This document shows positions 54,342-64,000 of a DNA stretch of 64,000 nt, one piece after another. The DNA comes from Prochlorococcus sp. AG-388-D03 (lineage in GTDB: Bacteria; Cyanobacteriota; Cyanobacteriia; PCC-6307; Cyanobiaceae). Each line of letters opens with the position of its first letter. Positions within the stretch are counted from its first letter, which is position 1. Below the pieces are notes generated by a model. It had not been told where the DNA came from and searched no databases. It worked only from the letters and a program-made list of their open reading frames with translations. The stretch covers positions 1-64,000 of the forward strand of contig QCGN01000002.1 of assembly GCA_003279875.1 (NCBI GenBank), given 5' to 3'. A program made the translations under genes and the position numbers.

Positions 54342-54366
54342 TAAAAAAGAGACTTATTAGGTCTCT
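54342..54366 (-). terminator. minus-strand intrinsic terminator-like hairpin
   Basis: AAGAGAC-N7-GTCTCTT stem; minus-strand 3' flank is TTTTTATG. Confidence 0.6.
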
Positions 54367-54556
54367 TGGTAAGTGATAAATTTAATTAAAGTCTGTTGAA
54401 GTTTATTGAAATCCCATAGAGATATTTTAATCAGTATCATCTGACAATAATTACTTACCTGTAAATTTAATTGAAATTTTTATATACCACAGAGATCATT
54501 TATTAATGCCATACAATATGCCAAACATTATTTTTCCGAAAATCCTTGCTTTTTCA

Positions 54557-54582
54557 TAAAAAAGACCCTTTGCGGGGTCTTT
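54557..54582 (-). terminator. intrinsic terminator downstream of tRNA-Asn
   Basis: AAAGACCC-N6-GGGTCTTT stem followed on the minus strand by TTTATG. Confidence 0.75.
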
Positions 54583-54606
54583 CAGTACTTTGAATCTGTA
54601 ATTAAA

Positions 54607-54678
<72 letters not shown>

Positions 54679-54729
54679 ATATATATAAAAACTTAACCCT
54701 TACATGTACCTTATGACAAGGGGTAAACC

Positions 54730-55413
54730 TTAATTATATTTAAAGTTTAATGGTTTTTGCCAATCTGATAATTTTCCATTCTTCATCTCTGCGACTGCAT
54801 CTGAGTAACTTAATTCCTCTAAACGATGTGTAATCCATAAAGCAGTAAATGGATTTCTTTTATTATTTGTAAGATCCTTGATTATTTCTAAAACCTTTAA
54901 TTGACTATAACTATCCAAGAGCGAAGTAGGCTCATCCAAAAGAACAAAATTCTTATCACTTATCAAGGAACAGGCAATAGTTAAACGTTGTTTTTGACCA
55001 CCACTTAAAGTATGAATAGGTCTTTTATCAAATCCAGTTAACCCAACTCTATTGAGTGAAATATCAATTTTGTTAGTAATTTCTTTTCTACTTAATTTTT
55101 TATTAATATTTAGAATAAGTTCGCTTCTACAAGTTGGCATTAAAATTTGATGATCAGGATTTTGAAAAACCATCCCAACATTAGCTAAATTATTAATAAA
55201 TCCCTTGGTTGGTTTAAGAAGTCCATTAATTAATTTTAGCAAGGTACTCTTACCACTCCCATTTTTGCCTACAATCATCCATAAACCTGTTTCATTTATA
55301 GAAAAACTACAATTATTGATTACATGCTCTTTTTTTTCAGGCCATGAAAAACATACATTATTAAAAGTTATATTGGGTACTTTATTTTCCAAAGTATCCT
55401 CGATCTCGATCAT
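54730..55413 (-). CDS. ABC transporter ATP-binding protein (CbiO/ECF-like)
   Basis: VGKNGSGKSTLLKLINGLL, VFQNPDHQIL, LSGGQKQRLTIACSL. Confidence 0.88.
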   Translation of the reverse strand: MIEIEDTLENKVPNITFNNVCFSWPEKKEHVINNCSFSINETGLWMIVGKNGSGKSTLLKLINGLLKPTKGFINNLANVGMVFQNPDHQILMPTCRSELILNINKKLSRKEITNKIDISLNRVGLTGFDKRPIHTLSGGQKQRLTIACSLISDKNFVLLDEPTSLLDSYSQLKVLEIIKDLTNNKRNPFTALWITHRLEELSYSDAVAEMKNGKLSDWQKPLNFKYN

Positions 55414-55414
55414 A

Positions 55415-55684
55415 TTAAATATCTAAAGAAAACCCAGGTCTTTTTGAACCACCAGCTACTGCAGACTTTTCATATATCTGAACAGAAATAACCTCTTTAG
55501 CCAGAACAGTTATCGATTTGTCCTGAACTTTTTCACAATGTAACTCAATTAAATTAGAATTTTGATTATTGCCGTTCATAAAATCTTTTATTTCATCATA
55601 GATTTTTTTAACATCCTCATAATCTTTCTTCTGTATTGAAAGGGGAAAAGGGGAATATCTTAGGCTTATTTCAAGAGAATACAT
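55415..55684 (-). CDS. UPF0367-like conserved cyanobacterial protein
   Basis: MYSLEISLRYSPFPLSIQKKDYEDVKKIYDEI...AVAGGSKRPGF. Confidence 0.75.
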   Translation of the reverse strand: MYSLEISLRYSPFPLSIQKKDYEDVKKIYDEIKDFMNGNNQNSNLIELHCEKVQDKSITVLAKEVISVQIYEKSAVAGGSKRPGFSLDI

Positions 55685-55838
55685 AAAAGAATTGTAAATA
55701 CTTTATTATAGACAAACTATAGAACAATCTTTTCTAAGAAGTTGTTTTTAAATTAAGTTCAATTAAAAATTTTTTATAAAAGATCAATAAAAGCAATTAA
55801 TATAAGAATAAACAAATTTATTTTTGTAAACTTTTTCT

Positions 55839-56807
55839 ATGGAAATCGCAAGTGATATTACTTCTTTAGTTGGCAACACACCTTTAGTGAAATTAGATCG
55901 TATAAAAAATTACTGTAAGTGTCATCCTGAAATAATAGCTAAACTTGAAAGTTTCAATCCATCAGCATCTGTTAAAGATCGCATAGCTTATTCTATGTTA
56001 AATTCAGCTGAAAAAGATGGTTTAATATTTCCTGGAGAAACAACCTTAATTGAAGCAACAAGCGGGAATACTGGTATAGCTTTAGCTATGGTTGCAGCAG
56101 CAAAAGGCTATAGATTGATATTAACTATGCCAGATACTATGAGTATTGAGAGAAGAGCAATGCTTCGAGCATATGGTGCAGAATTACAACTCACTCCAGG
56201 AAAAGAAGGAATGAAAGGAGCATTAGATTTAGCCAATAAATTAGCTTCAAGTATTTCAAATAGCTTTCAATTTAACCAGTTTGAAAATCTTGCTAATCCA
56301 GATATTCATGAAAGGACAACAGCTAAAGAAATTTGGGATCAATCTAATCAAAATATTGATGGATTAGTCACTGGAGTTGGTACTGGAGGAACCGTCACTG
56401 GATGTGCTCGATTTTTAAAAAAAGTCAATCCAAATTGCAAAATATATGCAGTTGAGCCTGCAAAAAGTGCTGTCATTTCTGGAGGAAAGGCAGGTTCTCA
56501 CTTGATACAAGGGATTGGTGCAGGCTTTATTCCTAAAGTACTTAATACACAATTAATTGACGAAATAATAAAAATAGATGATGATGAAGCATTTTTTTAT
56601 GGGAGGTTATTAGCTCGATTAGAAGGTCTTCTATCGGGTATAAGTAGCGGTGCTGCTTTAGCAGCAACAATCAAAATTGGACAAAGAAAAGAACTTCTTA
56701 ATCAAAGATTAATAGTGATACTTCCAAGTTTTGGGGAACGATATTTATCCACAGCAATGTTTGAATCAAATACTGTAATAAAAGCTAGACAAGACGGTTA
56801 TTTGTAG
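55839..56807 (+). CDS. cysK: cysteine synthase
   Basis: LVGNTPLVKLDRI, SFNPSASVKDRIA, EATSGNTGIALA, GISSGAALAA. Confidence 0.96.
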   Translation: MEIASDITSLVGNTPLVKLDRIKNYCKCHPEIIAKLESFNPSASVKDRIAYSMLNSAEKDGLIFPGETTLIEATSGNTGIALAMVAAAKGYRLILTMPDTMSIERRAMLRAYGAELQLTPGKEGMKGALDLANKLASSISNSFQFNQFENLANPDIHERTTAKEIWDQSNQNIDGLVTGVGTGGTVTGCARFLKKVNPNCKIYAVEPAKSAVISGGKAGSHLIQGIGAGFIPKVLNTQLIDEIIKIDDDEAFFYGRLLARLEGLLSGISSGAALAATIKIGQRKELLNQRLIVILPSFGERYLSTAMFESNTVIKARQDGYL

Positions 56808-56823
56808 AAAGAGGTATTTAAAT

Positions 56824-57501
56824 ATGACCAAAAATCTTTATGAAGAATTAGGCTTGAATACAAATGCAAATAAAGGTGAAATAAAATCTTCTTATCGTCG
56901 TTTAGTAAAAAAACATCATCCAGACACGGGCGGGGACAAAGACAAGTTTCTTGCAATACAAAATGCATGGGAGATACTTAATGATCCTTCTAAAAAAGAA
57001 CAATATGATAAAACTCTCTATTCCTTAAACCAAACATATACTTTCGAGAATGTGAATTGGGAGGAGAAAGTTAATACAAAAAAATATAGTTCTAAAATAA
57101 AAGATGATGAAGTAAAAAATTGGATAAAAAATATTTATAATCCCACTAATAGATTTATTAGCCAAATTATCAAACCTTTGAGTCAGGAAATAAAAAACCT
57201 ATCTGCTGATCCCTATGATGAAGAATTGATGGACAATTTTTGCATTTATATAAATCTTTCTCAAAAAAAAATTGAAAGAGTTGATAAACTCTACAAATCA
57301 ACATCTGTTCCAAATTCAGTATCCTCTTTAGGTTTAGATCTTTATCATTGTTTTTCTCAGGTTAAAGATGCTTTATCAGAACTGGAAAAATACACACAAG
57401 GTTATGTAGATGATTATTTATTTGATGGTAAAGAAATGATGAAAGAAGCAAAAAGAATCCAAATGAAAATGGCTTATAGTAAAAAATCAATAATTTCGTA
57501 A
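56824..57501 (+). CDS. DnaJ-domain protein
   Basis: J-domain LYEELGLNTNANKGEIKSSYRRLVKKHHPDTGGDKDKF. Confidence 0.93.
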   Translation: MTKNLYEELGLNTNANKGEIKSSYRRLVKKHHPDTGGDKDKFLAIQNAWEILNDPSKKEQYDKTLYSLNQTYTFENVNWEEKVNTKKYSSKIKDDEVKNWIKNIYNPTNRFISQIIKPLSQEIKNLSADPYDEELMDNFCIYINLSQKKIERVDKLYKSTSVPNSVSSLGLDLYHCFSQVKDALSELEKYTQGYVDDYLFDGKEMMKEAKRIQMKMAYSKKSIIS

Positions 57502-57504
57502 AAA

Positions 57505-57747
57505 CTATTCTGCATATAAAAATTCTTTCAATTGATCTAATTTAAACCAAACATCTGGAACAGGACGACGCCATCTTACCTGAGCATATTCTTCCTTAAT
57601 ACTCAAAATTTCTCCTGGACCCTCAAATACATATTGAGGTAAATCTGTATCACTAGCCAATGATTCAATGCTTAATGTATAAATATCTTTATCTACATAG
57701 ACTAAGCTGCCTTTTTTAAGAGGCTTATTTGGTAATGACTCAGTCAT
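57505..57747 (-). CDS. ndhO: NAD(P)H-quinone oxidoreductase subunit O
   Basis: LKKGSLVYVDKDIY...YVFEGPGEILSIKEEYAQVRWRRPVPDVWFKLDQLKEF. Confidence 0.94.
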   Translation of the reverse strand: MTESLPNKPLKKGSLVYVDKDIYTLSIESLASDTDLPQYVFEGPGEILSIKEEYAQVRWRRPVPDVWFKLDQLKEFLYAE

Positions 57748-57881
57748 GATTTATTTAATTAATTTTTCATGTTTATTATACAAAAACTTTTTTGGTTTAA
57801 TTTTTTTTAAATTGATTACATCATAATAATTACAATTGACACAAAAATTTAATAGTCTTAAATGATTACTTATTTAAAAAT

Positions 57882-58814
57882 ATGCGTCTTTTACTCCTTG
57901 GATGTACAGGATTTATTGGAAAAGAGTTAGTCCCAGCTTTGCTCAAAGAAGGCCACCAACTTTGTATTGTCAGTAGAAAGGATATTAACAACCTGAAGAT
58001 AAACATTGCAATAGATAAATTTAAATTTCTTAAAATTAATTTGTCAATAAAACAAAATTGGAGCAATGAAAATCTTATAAGTAATTTAAAAGATTCTGAT
58101 GGGATAATTAATTTAATGGGTGAACCAATAGCAGATAAGAAATGGACTTCAAGTCAAAAAGAAGAGATTGAAAAAAGCAGAATTAATTCAACTAAGTTTT
58201 TGATGGAAACGCTAAAAAAATATAGAATTAACCCAACAGTAATAATAAATGGTTCTGCAATAGGTTTTTATGGAACAAGTTTAACAAAAGAATTTGATGA
58301 AAATAGTGAGTGTGGGAACGATTTTCTAGCTAACCTTTGCAAGAAATGGGAAAAAGTTGCAATCGAAAAACCATTTTTCTCAAGATTAGTCATTTTCAGA
58401 ATAGGTATTGTCTTAGAAGCAGAAGGTGGGGCACTGGGTAAAATGCTTCCTATATTCAAGATTGGATTAGGAGGTCCAATCGGAGACGGCAAGCAATGGA
58501 TGAGTTGGATTCATAGAAGTGATTTATGCGGTCTAATTATTAATGCATTAGTAGATAAAAAATTTTCTGGAGTATTTAATGCTGTTGCCCCCGAACCAGT
58601 ATTAATGAAAGATTTTTCTAAGATTCTAGGGAAATGCCTAAAAAGACCAAATTTACTTCCAGTACCTGGAACTGTTCTTAAATTATTATTAGGGGATGGC
58701 GCTAAATTAGTGTTAGAGGGTCAAAAAGTATTAAGTATTAAATTACAAGAAAAAATATATAAATTTAAATATCCTCTTCTTGAGAAAGCCATTTACGCCT
58801 CCACCAAGAATTAA
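57882..58814 (+). CDS. TIGR01777-type epimerase/SDR
   Basis: LLLGCTGFIGKELVPALLKEGH, GIINLMGEPIADKKWTSSQKEEI. Confidence 0.88.
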   Translation: MRLLLLGCTGFIGKELVPALLKEGHQLCIVSRKDINNLKINIAIDKFKFLKINLSIKQNWSNENLISNLKDSDGIINLMGEPIADKKWTSSQKEEIEKSRINSTKFLMETLKKYRINPTVIINGSAIGFYGTSLTKEFDENSECGNDFLANLCKKWEKVAIEKPFFSRLVIFRIGIVLEAEGGALGKMLPIFKIGLGGPIGDGKQWMSWIHRSDLCGLIINALVDKKFSGVFNAVAPEPVLMKDFSKILGKCLKRPNLLPVPGTVLKLLLGDGAKLVLEGQKVLSIKLQEKIYKFKYPLLEKAIYASTKN

Positions 58815-59034
58815 GTCCATTCAATAAAGAACTAACAATTAAAATTGTGATTAATGGAACTACAAGAGGGTTCCAAAGATTCTGAAAGAAATTAAGAAAA
58901 AAAAATAATCCATTTGCTTGCATAATTACCGCAAAAATAAAAAATATTGCAAAAAAAATAACCGCAAATAAATTAATTAATAAAAAATTATCAATAATTT
59001 CTTTAAGCCTTTTTTGAGATTTCTCCTTAGCCAT
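58765..59034 (-). CDS. small two-TM membrane protein, hypothetical
   Basis: 89-aa ORF with two hydrophobic segments and WWRRKW near the C-terminus. Confidence 0.65.
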   Translation of the reverse strand: MAKEKSQKRLKEIIDNFLLINLFAVIFFAIFFIFAVIMQANGLFFFLNFFQNLWNPLVVPLITILIVSSLLNGLNSWWRRKWLSQEEDI

Positions 59035-59037
59035 CTA

Positions 59038-60228
59038 TCATGACACTGTCATATCATTAACTATTTTAATACATGAATTACCCTCGCCAATTCTTACATT
59101 GGCATTTTTATGACAAGAAATCAGAAATTTTTTATCTATCTTCATTAGGTAAATAATTTTAAGAATTAAATTAATTGTTTGATTTACTTGATCTTTCTTA
59201 TTTTTATAATTAGTAGCACAGAAAACATATCTACCAAGTAATCTTCTTTGAGCTTCTGCAAAAGACTTAGTAAATTGAGGACCTTTACCTTCGATTTGAA
59301 TCACTGGCTTTGCCAAACCGATTGCCTGCTCTGTTGCAGTTCCAGCCATACTTATAACAAACTTACTTTCATATAATATTTGTTCAAACATATTCCAATT
59401 AAAAATAATTGAAATAAAACCAAATTCAAATTCTAAACTATTATTTTTAACTAATTTTTCGACAAAAATCCATTTTCTTTTTTTTAATATCTGCTTAATT
59501 TTTGTAGTAGAAAGAGCATTTACAATGGCAAATCTAAATACAATATTCTCAAAATACTTCAAATTAGACATAGTCTCTAAAACTTCTAACATCAATTGCA
59601 AATTTTCACTAATTTCAGGAAATCTGCTTCCTGGAAATAATCCAATATTAAAAGTCAGAGCCTTTGATTTTTTTTCAAAAAAAGAGAATTTATCCATAAA
59701 TGGATTACCCAAAAAAGAAACTCTTTTTTGTAATTGTTGGGTTAAATCATTTGCTGTTAAAAAATCGCGAGCATATATTTTTTTCGAATATTTAGATATT
59801 AAAAAAGATTTGCAAGGCCAGGGTAATTTCAGTTTTCCCTCATAATGACTAGAATAAGCCACTAAATATGTAAAAAAATCTTTTTTTGCAAACCATGCAA
59901 AAAAAACAGGAACTATATCTCCAATCACAAAATAAAAATCATACTTATTTCTTAACTTGTAAGACAAATATAGTTTTTTGAACAAATAAATAATTTGTCC
60001 CCCAAATATTTCAAGCATTCTTCCTTTAAAAGAATTATAACCAATACCACCAGTCTTGAATTTTTTAGTTTTACCAATAATTCTTATATTTACTTTTTTA
60101 TAATTTTCGCCATCTCCAACGATCGGTAGCGCCTCAACAAGGTTACCTTTCATTACTAAACATTTAGCTAGCAAACTACCTGATAAATCTTCTCCATGTC
60201 CATTACTTAATAGTAAAATTCTGGACAA
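59038..60228 (-). CDS. lipid-A-disaccharide synthase-related (TIGR03492-like) protein
   Basis: ILLLSNGHGEDLSGSLLAKCL; SMAGTATEQAIGLAKPVIQIEGKGPQFTKSFAEAQRRLLG. Confidence 0.78.
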   Translation of the reverse strand: MSRILLLSNGHGEDLSGSLLAKCLVMKGNLVEALPIVGDGENYKKVNIRIIGKTKKFKTGGIGYNSFKGRMLEIFGGQIIYLFKKLYLSYKLRNKYDFYFVIGDIVPVFFAWFAKKDFFTYLVAYSSHYEGKLKLPWPCKSFLISKYSKKIYARDFLTANDLTQQLQKRVSFLGNPFMDKFSFFEKKSKALTFNIGLFPGSRFPEISENLQLMLEVLETMSNLKYFENIVFRFAIVNALSTTKIKQILKKRKWIFVEKLVKNNSLEFEFGFISIIFNWNMFEQILYESKFVISMAGTATEQAIGLAKPVIQIEGKGPQFTKSFAEAQRRLLGRYVFCATNYKNKKDQVNQTINLILKIIYLMKIDKKFLISCHKNANVRIGEGNSCIKIVNDMTVS

Positions 60229-60229
60229 T

Positions 60230-60658
60230 TTAAAATTCCAACCATTTATTGATTTTAATTAATTCTGGCCAGTTAGGATATCTTGTAAAGCCATCTTCAA
60301 TAGACTCTTTTAACTCAGTCTTTACATCAGGCATCATCATTGCCATTTTTTTTATTAATTCAACATGCTCTCTCACGCCTTTATTATTTGTAGCCAAAAG
60401 TGCTAACGATAAATTCATTCTTGCTTGAGGATCCTGCTGATTTAAACGAACTGCCTGTCTAGCTGCTGCTAGCGCTTCTTCATTATTTTTCAATAAAAGG
60501 TTTAGCCAAGACAGGCAAGTCCAAGCGGCAAAGTGATTAGGTATTTGTTGAATGATTTTTTGAAAATCCTGTGCAATTGGTACTAATTCTTGACCATCTT
60601 GATATCTTGAGAGGGCTTCGTTGAAATAAGATTCAATTGAGTTGATTTCATCTTTCAT
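60230..60658 (-). CDS. TPR-repeat protein
   Basis: TPR pattern AWTCLSWLNLLLKNNEEALAAARQAVRLNQQDPQARMNLSLAL. Internal Met at 60658 avoids overlap with the upstream gene. Confidence 0.8.
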   Translation of the reverse strand: MKDEINSIESYFNEALSRYQDGQELVPIAQDFQKIIQQIPNHFAAWTCLSWLNLLLKNNEEALAAARQAVRLNQQDPQARMNLSLALLATNNKGVREHVELIKKMAMMMPDVKTELKESIEDGFTRYPNWPELIKINKWLEF

Positions 60659-60669
60659 GTATTTTTTTT

Positions 60670-61059
60670 CTAAACTGCAAAAGAGCTCCCGCAGCCACAA
60701 GTTTGAGAAGCATTAGGGTTTACGAAATTAAATCCTCCTCCAATTAAATCCTTACTAAAATCTAATTGCATTCCGTAAATATATAAAAGGCTTTTGGGGT
60801 CGCATACGACTTTAAAGGTTTGTTCTGAACTCAAAGAATAATCGTATTCTTTATCATCAGGATTTATTTCATCTTCAGCAATAAAATCCATCGTATAACT
60901 CATTCCACTGCATCCACCAGATCTAACACCAACTCTAAGTGCTTTCTTATCAATCTGATTCTTCAATAAAGAAGATATTTGTTCTATTGCATCATTTGTA
61001 ATTAAAATTCCCTTACCATCATCTGAGTTCTTTATTTCTTCTATTTTTACATTTTCCAT
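60670..61059 (-). CDS. HesB/IscA/ErpA-family Fe-S assembly protein
   Basis: LRVGVRSGGCSGMSYTMDF and QTCGCGSSF conserved cysteines. Confidence 0.93.
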   Translation of the reverse strand: MENVKIEEIKNSDDGKGILITNDAIEQISSLLKNQIDKKALRVGVRSGGCSGMSYTMDFIAEDEINPDDKEYDYSLSSEQTFKVVCDPKSLLYIYGMQLDFSKDLIGGGFNFVNPNASQTCGCGSSFAV

Positions 61060-61157
61060 AAAAAAACATACACTTATATCAATACTATAAAAAATTCAGA
61101 CACATCATGCACGTAACAAACAATATACAAAGTTGATTTGTTATAATCTTAGAAAAA

Positions 61158-62612
61158 GTGAAAATTGCAATAGTAGGTTCTGGATTAGCTGGTTTAACAG
61201 CTGCTGTTAATTTAGTTGATGAAGGTCACGAGGTAGAAATTTATGAAAGCAGGTCATTTTGGGGAGGAAAAGTTGGGAGTTGGGAAGATAAAGACGGTAA
61301 CCACATAGAGATGGGATTACATGTGTTTTTTTATAATTACGCAAATTTATTCAAACTAATGAAAAAAGTAGGAGCATTAGATAATCTGCTTCCGAAAGAT
61401 CATACTCATTTATTCATAAATAATGGTGGTAATTTAAAATCTTTGGATTTTAGATTTGCATTAGGAGCTCCTTTTAACGGATTGAAGGCCTTTTTTACTA
61501 CAGAGCAATTAAATTTGGTAGACAAGTTAAGAAATGCATTAGCTTTAGGAACTAGTCCGATAGTAAGAGGATTAGTAGATTATGAGGGTGCAATGAAGAT
61601 CATTAGAGACTTAGATAAAATAAGCTTTAAAGAATGGTTTTTAAATCATGGCGGAAGCTTAAGAAGTCTTGAAAGAATGTGGGATCCAATTGCATACGCC
61701 TTAGGTTTTATAAATTGTCAAGATATTTCAGCAAGATGCATGTTGACTATTTTTATGATGTTTGCATCTAAGACTGAAGCATCTAAGCTTAATCTTTTAA
61801 AAGGATCCCCTCATAGATGGCTAACTCAACCTATAGTTGATTACATCTCAAAGAAAGGCTGCAAAATCCATTTAAATCATAAAGTCGAAGAAATTATTTA
61901 TGAAAAAGAAGCCTCTTCCTACTCTGTTACCCAATTACAAATATCGACTTCTCAGGGACCAAAAACTATATTTGCTGACACATTTCTCGCAGCTTGTGAT
62001 GTGCCTGGCATTAAAAAAATAGTTCCCAAAGAATGGTATCAATTTAAAGAATTTGAAGGTTTAAAAAAACTAAGAGCAGTCGCAGTAGCAACGATACAAC
62101 TAAGATATGATGGCTGGGTGACTGAACTAAAAAATGATAATAAAAGTCAGATTCCTTCAGGTTTAGATAACCTTTTATATTCAGCTGATGCATCTTTTAG
62201 TTGTTTTGCAGATTTAGCTTTAGCAAGTCCAGTAGACTATAGAAAGGAGGGAATGGGATCACTACTGCAGTGTGTTTTAACTCCAGGAGATCGTTGGATG
62301 GGTAGATCAACAGAAAGAATAACCAAAGAGATTGATGCTGAGGTACGTCGTCTATTTCCTTCTTCGAAAAATCTTAAATTGCTTTGGAGTAATGTAGTAC
62401 AAGTTCCACAGTCACTTTATAGAGAGTCTCCAGGTATGGAACCTTTTCGACCAGATCAAAAAACCTCAATATCAAATTTCTTTATGGCAGGTAGTTATAC
62501 AAAACAAGACTATATTGATTCAATGGAGGGAGCTACTATGAGCGGTCATTTAGCAGCAGCAGCAATCCTAGATAAGAAAGCCGAATTAGCAAAGAATCTT
62601 ACGGTTAGCTAA
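61158..62612 (+). CDS. zds: zeta-carotene desaturase
   Basis: [57 protein letters not shown]. Confidence 0.95.
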   Translation: MKIAIVGSGLAGLTAAVNLVDEGHEVEIYESRSFWGGKVGSWEDKDGNHIEMGLHVFFYNYANLFKLMKKVGALDNLLPKDHTHLFINNGGNLKSLDFRFALGAPFNGLKAFFTTEQLNLVDKLRNALALGTSPIVRGLVDYEGAMKIIRDLDKISFKEWFLNHGGSLRSLERMWDPIAYALGFINCQDISARCMLTIFMMFASKTEASKLNLLKGSPHRWLTQPIVDYISKKGCKIHLNHKVEEIIYEKEASSYSVTQLQISTSQGPKTIFADTFLAACDVPGIKKIVPKEWYQFKEFEGLKKLRAVAVATIQLRYDGWVTELKNDNKSQIPSGLDNLLYSADASFSCFADLALASPVDYRKEGMGSLLQCVLTPGDRWMGRSTERITKEIDAEVRRLFPSSKNLKLLWSNVVQVPQSLYRESPGMEPFRPDQKTSISNFFMAGSYTKQDYIDSMEGATMSGHLAAAAILDKKAELAKNLTVS

Positions 62613-62614
62613 AT

Positions 62615-63085
62615 ATGGGTACTTGGCTTAAACATGAAGTAATTACAATCGTAAATGCACCATTAGATAACGTTTGGAACACATGGAGTGATTTGGATTC
62701 TATGTCTCTATGGATGAGCTGGATTGAATCTGTGAAAACAGTTGATCAAGAAACATCTACCTTACCTGATTTAACCGAATGGACTTTAGCTGCTAATGGC
62801 TTCAAATTTAAATGGAAGGCACAAATAACCGAAAGGATTGAGAAAAACAAATTGAAATGGAAATCTATAGGAGGATTACCTACTCAAGGATCTGTTGTTT
62901 TCGAATCAAAAGGAGACCAATCAACATCAGTAAACTTAACTGTTACCTATGAATTACCTAAAATGATTGCTCGATTTATGGAGGAAAAAATTCTGGGTAA
63001 AATGGTAACTAATGAGTTACAAGCAAATATTGATAGGTTTCGAGACTTAGTAGAAAAAAATTATAAACATGAATTATCTAATTAA
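62615..63085 (+). CDS. SRPBCC/cyclase-dehydrase-like protein
   Basis: VNAPLDNVWNTWSDLDSMSLWMSWIESV; translationally adjacent to zds. Confidence 0.8.
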   Translation: MGTWLKHEVITIVNAPLDNVWNTWSDLDSMSLWMSWIESVKTVDQETSTLPDLTEWTLAANGFKFKWKAQITERIEKNKLKWKSIGGLPTQGSVVFESKGDQSTSVNLTVTYELPKMIARFMEEKILGKMVTNELQANIDRFRDLVEKNYKHELSN

Positions 63086-63878
63086 AAAGATCAATCGCAG
63101 CATCTAACAATCCTTCAAAAGTATATTTGAGCGCCTCCCTATCAACTCTCCCAAAAATTTTTTTACATTTTTTTGAAGTTTGAGGACCAATAGTTAACAA
63201 CTTTACGTCATCAAGAAATTTTAACCATTCTCCCCCAAATTCTTTTTCAAGTAAAAAGGCAGAATTTAATACTGTTTTACCACTTGAAAAAACCATTGCA
63301 TCAACTTTTCTGCTAGCGATAGCATTAATTGTTTCTTTAGGAATTGAATCCGGACATCTTGTTTCATAAGCAGGAACCTCTACAACGCGTGAACCAGAAT
63401 TCCTAAATTCATCAGCAATTAAATTCCTTCCTCCTGTTTGAACCCTTGGCAAAAAGACTCTGAGTCCATATCCTGATATTGGAAAATTTTCAATTAAACT
63501 TTCCGCTACAAATTCTGGGGGAACGAAATCAGCCTCTATTCCTAACTTGGTAAGAGTTAAAGAAGTTTTCTCTCCTACTACAGCAATTTTTATTTTCTTC
63601 GAACATTCTTTTAATGAAGTATTTAAATTTCTTAATCTCTCATCTACAAATTTTATTCCATTACTACTAGAAAAAATAATCCAATGAAATTCATTTATTT
63701 CGGATAATGCATCATCCAGAGGATTCAAATCATCTGGATATCCAACATAAATGGATGGAAAATCAAATATTTGCGCACCTTTGCTTGTGAATAATTTTTT
63801 TATCTCAGATGTCTTATCTTTAGATCGAGTAATAATTATATTTTTTTGATACAAAGGAAACTCAACTTTTGGCATCAT
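63078..63878 (-). CDS. hemD: uroporphyrinogen-III synthase
   Basis: NIIITRSKDKTSEIKKLF, FSSSNGIKF, VPAYETRCP, FSSGKTV. Confidence 0.88.
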   Translation of the reverse strand: MMPKVEFPLYQKNIIITRSKDKTSEIKKLFTSKGAQIFDFPSIYVGYPDDLNPLDDALSEINEFHWIIFSSSNGIKFVDERLRNLNTSLKECSKKIKIAVVGEKTSLTLTKLGIEADFVPPEFVAESLIENFPISGYGLRVFLPRVQTGGRNLIADEFRNSGSRVVEVPAYETRCPDSIPKETINAIASRKVDAMVFSSGKTVLNSAFLLEKEFGGEWLKFLDDVKLLTIGPQTSKKCKKIFGRVDREALKYTFEGLLDAAIDLFN

Positions 63879-64000
63879 TTTCCTCAACTTTTAAATTTTG
63901 CTTTTTATTTTTTAATTCTTCAAGAAGCTTAAGTACTGACAAACCTTTTTCCAATACTGTATCGTCTTTGAAAGTCATTTCCGGTACTCTTCTCATTTCT
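63862..64000 (-). CDS. rbfA: ribosome-binding factor A, C-terminal part (runs off window)
   Basis: Minus-strand frame MRRVPEMTFKDDTVLEKGLSVLKLLEELKNKKQNLKVEENDAKS* matches an RbfA-like C-terminus. Confidence 0.65.
   Translation of the reverse strand, partial: EMRRVPEMTFKDDTVLEKGLSVLKLLEELKNKKQNLKVEENDAKS

Noticed and set aside
57816-57838. Two TTACA boxes (TTACATCATAATAATTACAATT) between ndhO and the SDR, resembling an HLR1/RpaB site
   Set aside because: The repeat-to-repeat distance is 14 nt rather than the 10 nt expected for HLR1, so it is probably chance in AT-rich DNA.

Overview
This 64-kb, AT-rich, gene-dense window looks like a marine picocyanobacterial chromosome, most likely a high-light Prochlorococcus. 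That assignment is inferred from gene content and low GC; no search was run. Most of it is core genome. It holds phylloquinone genes (menC partial, menE, DHNA-CoA thioesterase), nine NDH-1 genes (ndhH, A, I, G, E, D, F, M, O), carotenoid genes (Z-ISO, pds/crtP, crtB, zds/crtQ), chlM, hemD, ycf3, ycf34, and the regulators rpaA, rpaB, rbcR, a PedR-like protein and a Ycf29-like protein. It also holds fabD/fabH/plsX/plsC, trpB, gltA, metF, cysK, tmk, holB, radA, a Cu-type P-ATPase and one tRNA-Asn(GTT). The main accessory region lies between rpaA and tRNA-Asn (about 45.0-54.5 kb). It is a strand-alternating surface-glycan island with a PglK-like ABC flippase, GT61/DUF563 protein, RfbH-like PLP enzyme with His in place of the catalytic Lys, SDR, rfbA, rfbB, DUF5989 and SGNH hydrolase. 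No recombinase is visible in it. Other items to check are an scpA reading frame whose conserved N-terminus has no ATG/GTG/TTG start, divergent ycf34/cca start codons 1 nt apart, a ~107-aa Ala/Val/Ser-rich N-terminal extension on PlsX, an A-C mismatch in the tRNA-Asn T-stem, and a terminator-bounded candidate sRNA beside the tRNA. No CRISPR array, IS element, prophage or rRNA was seen.
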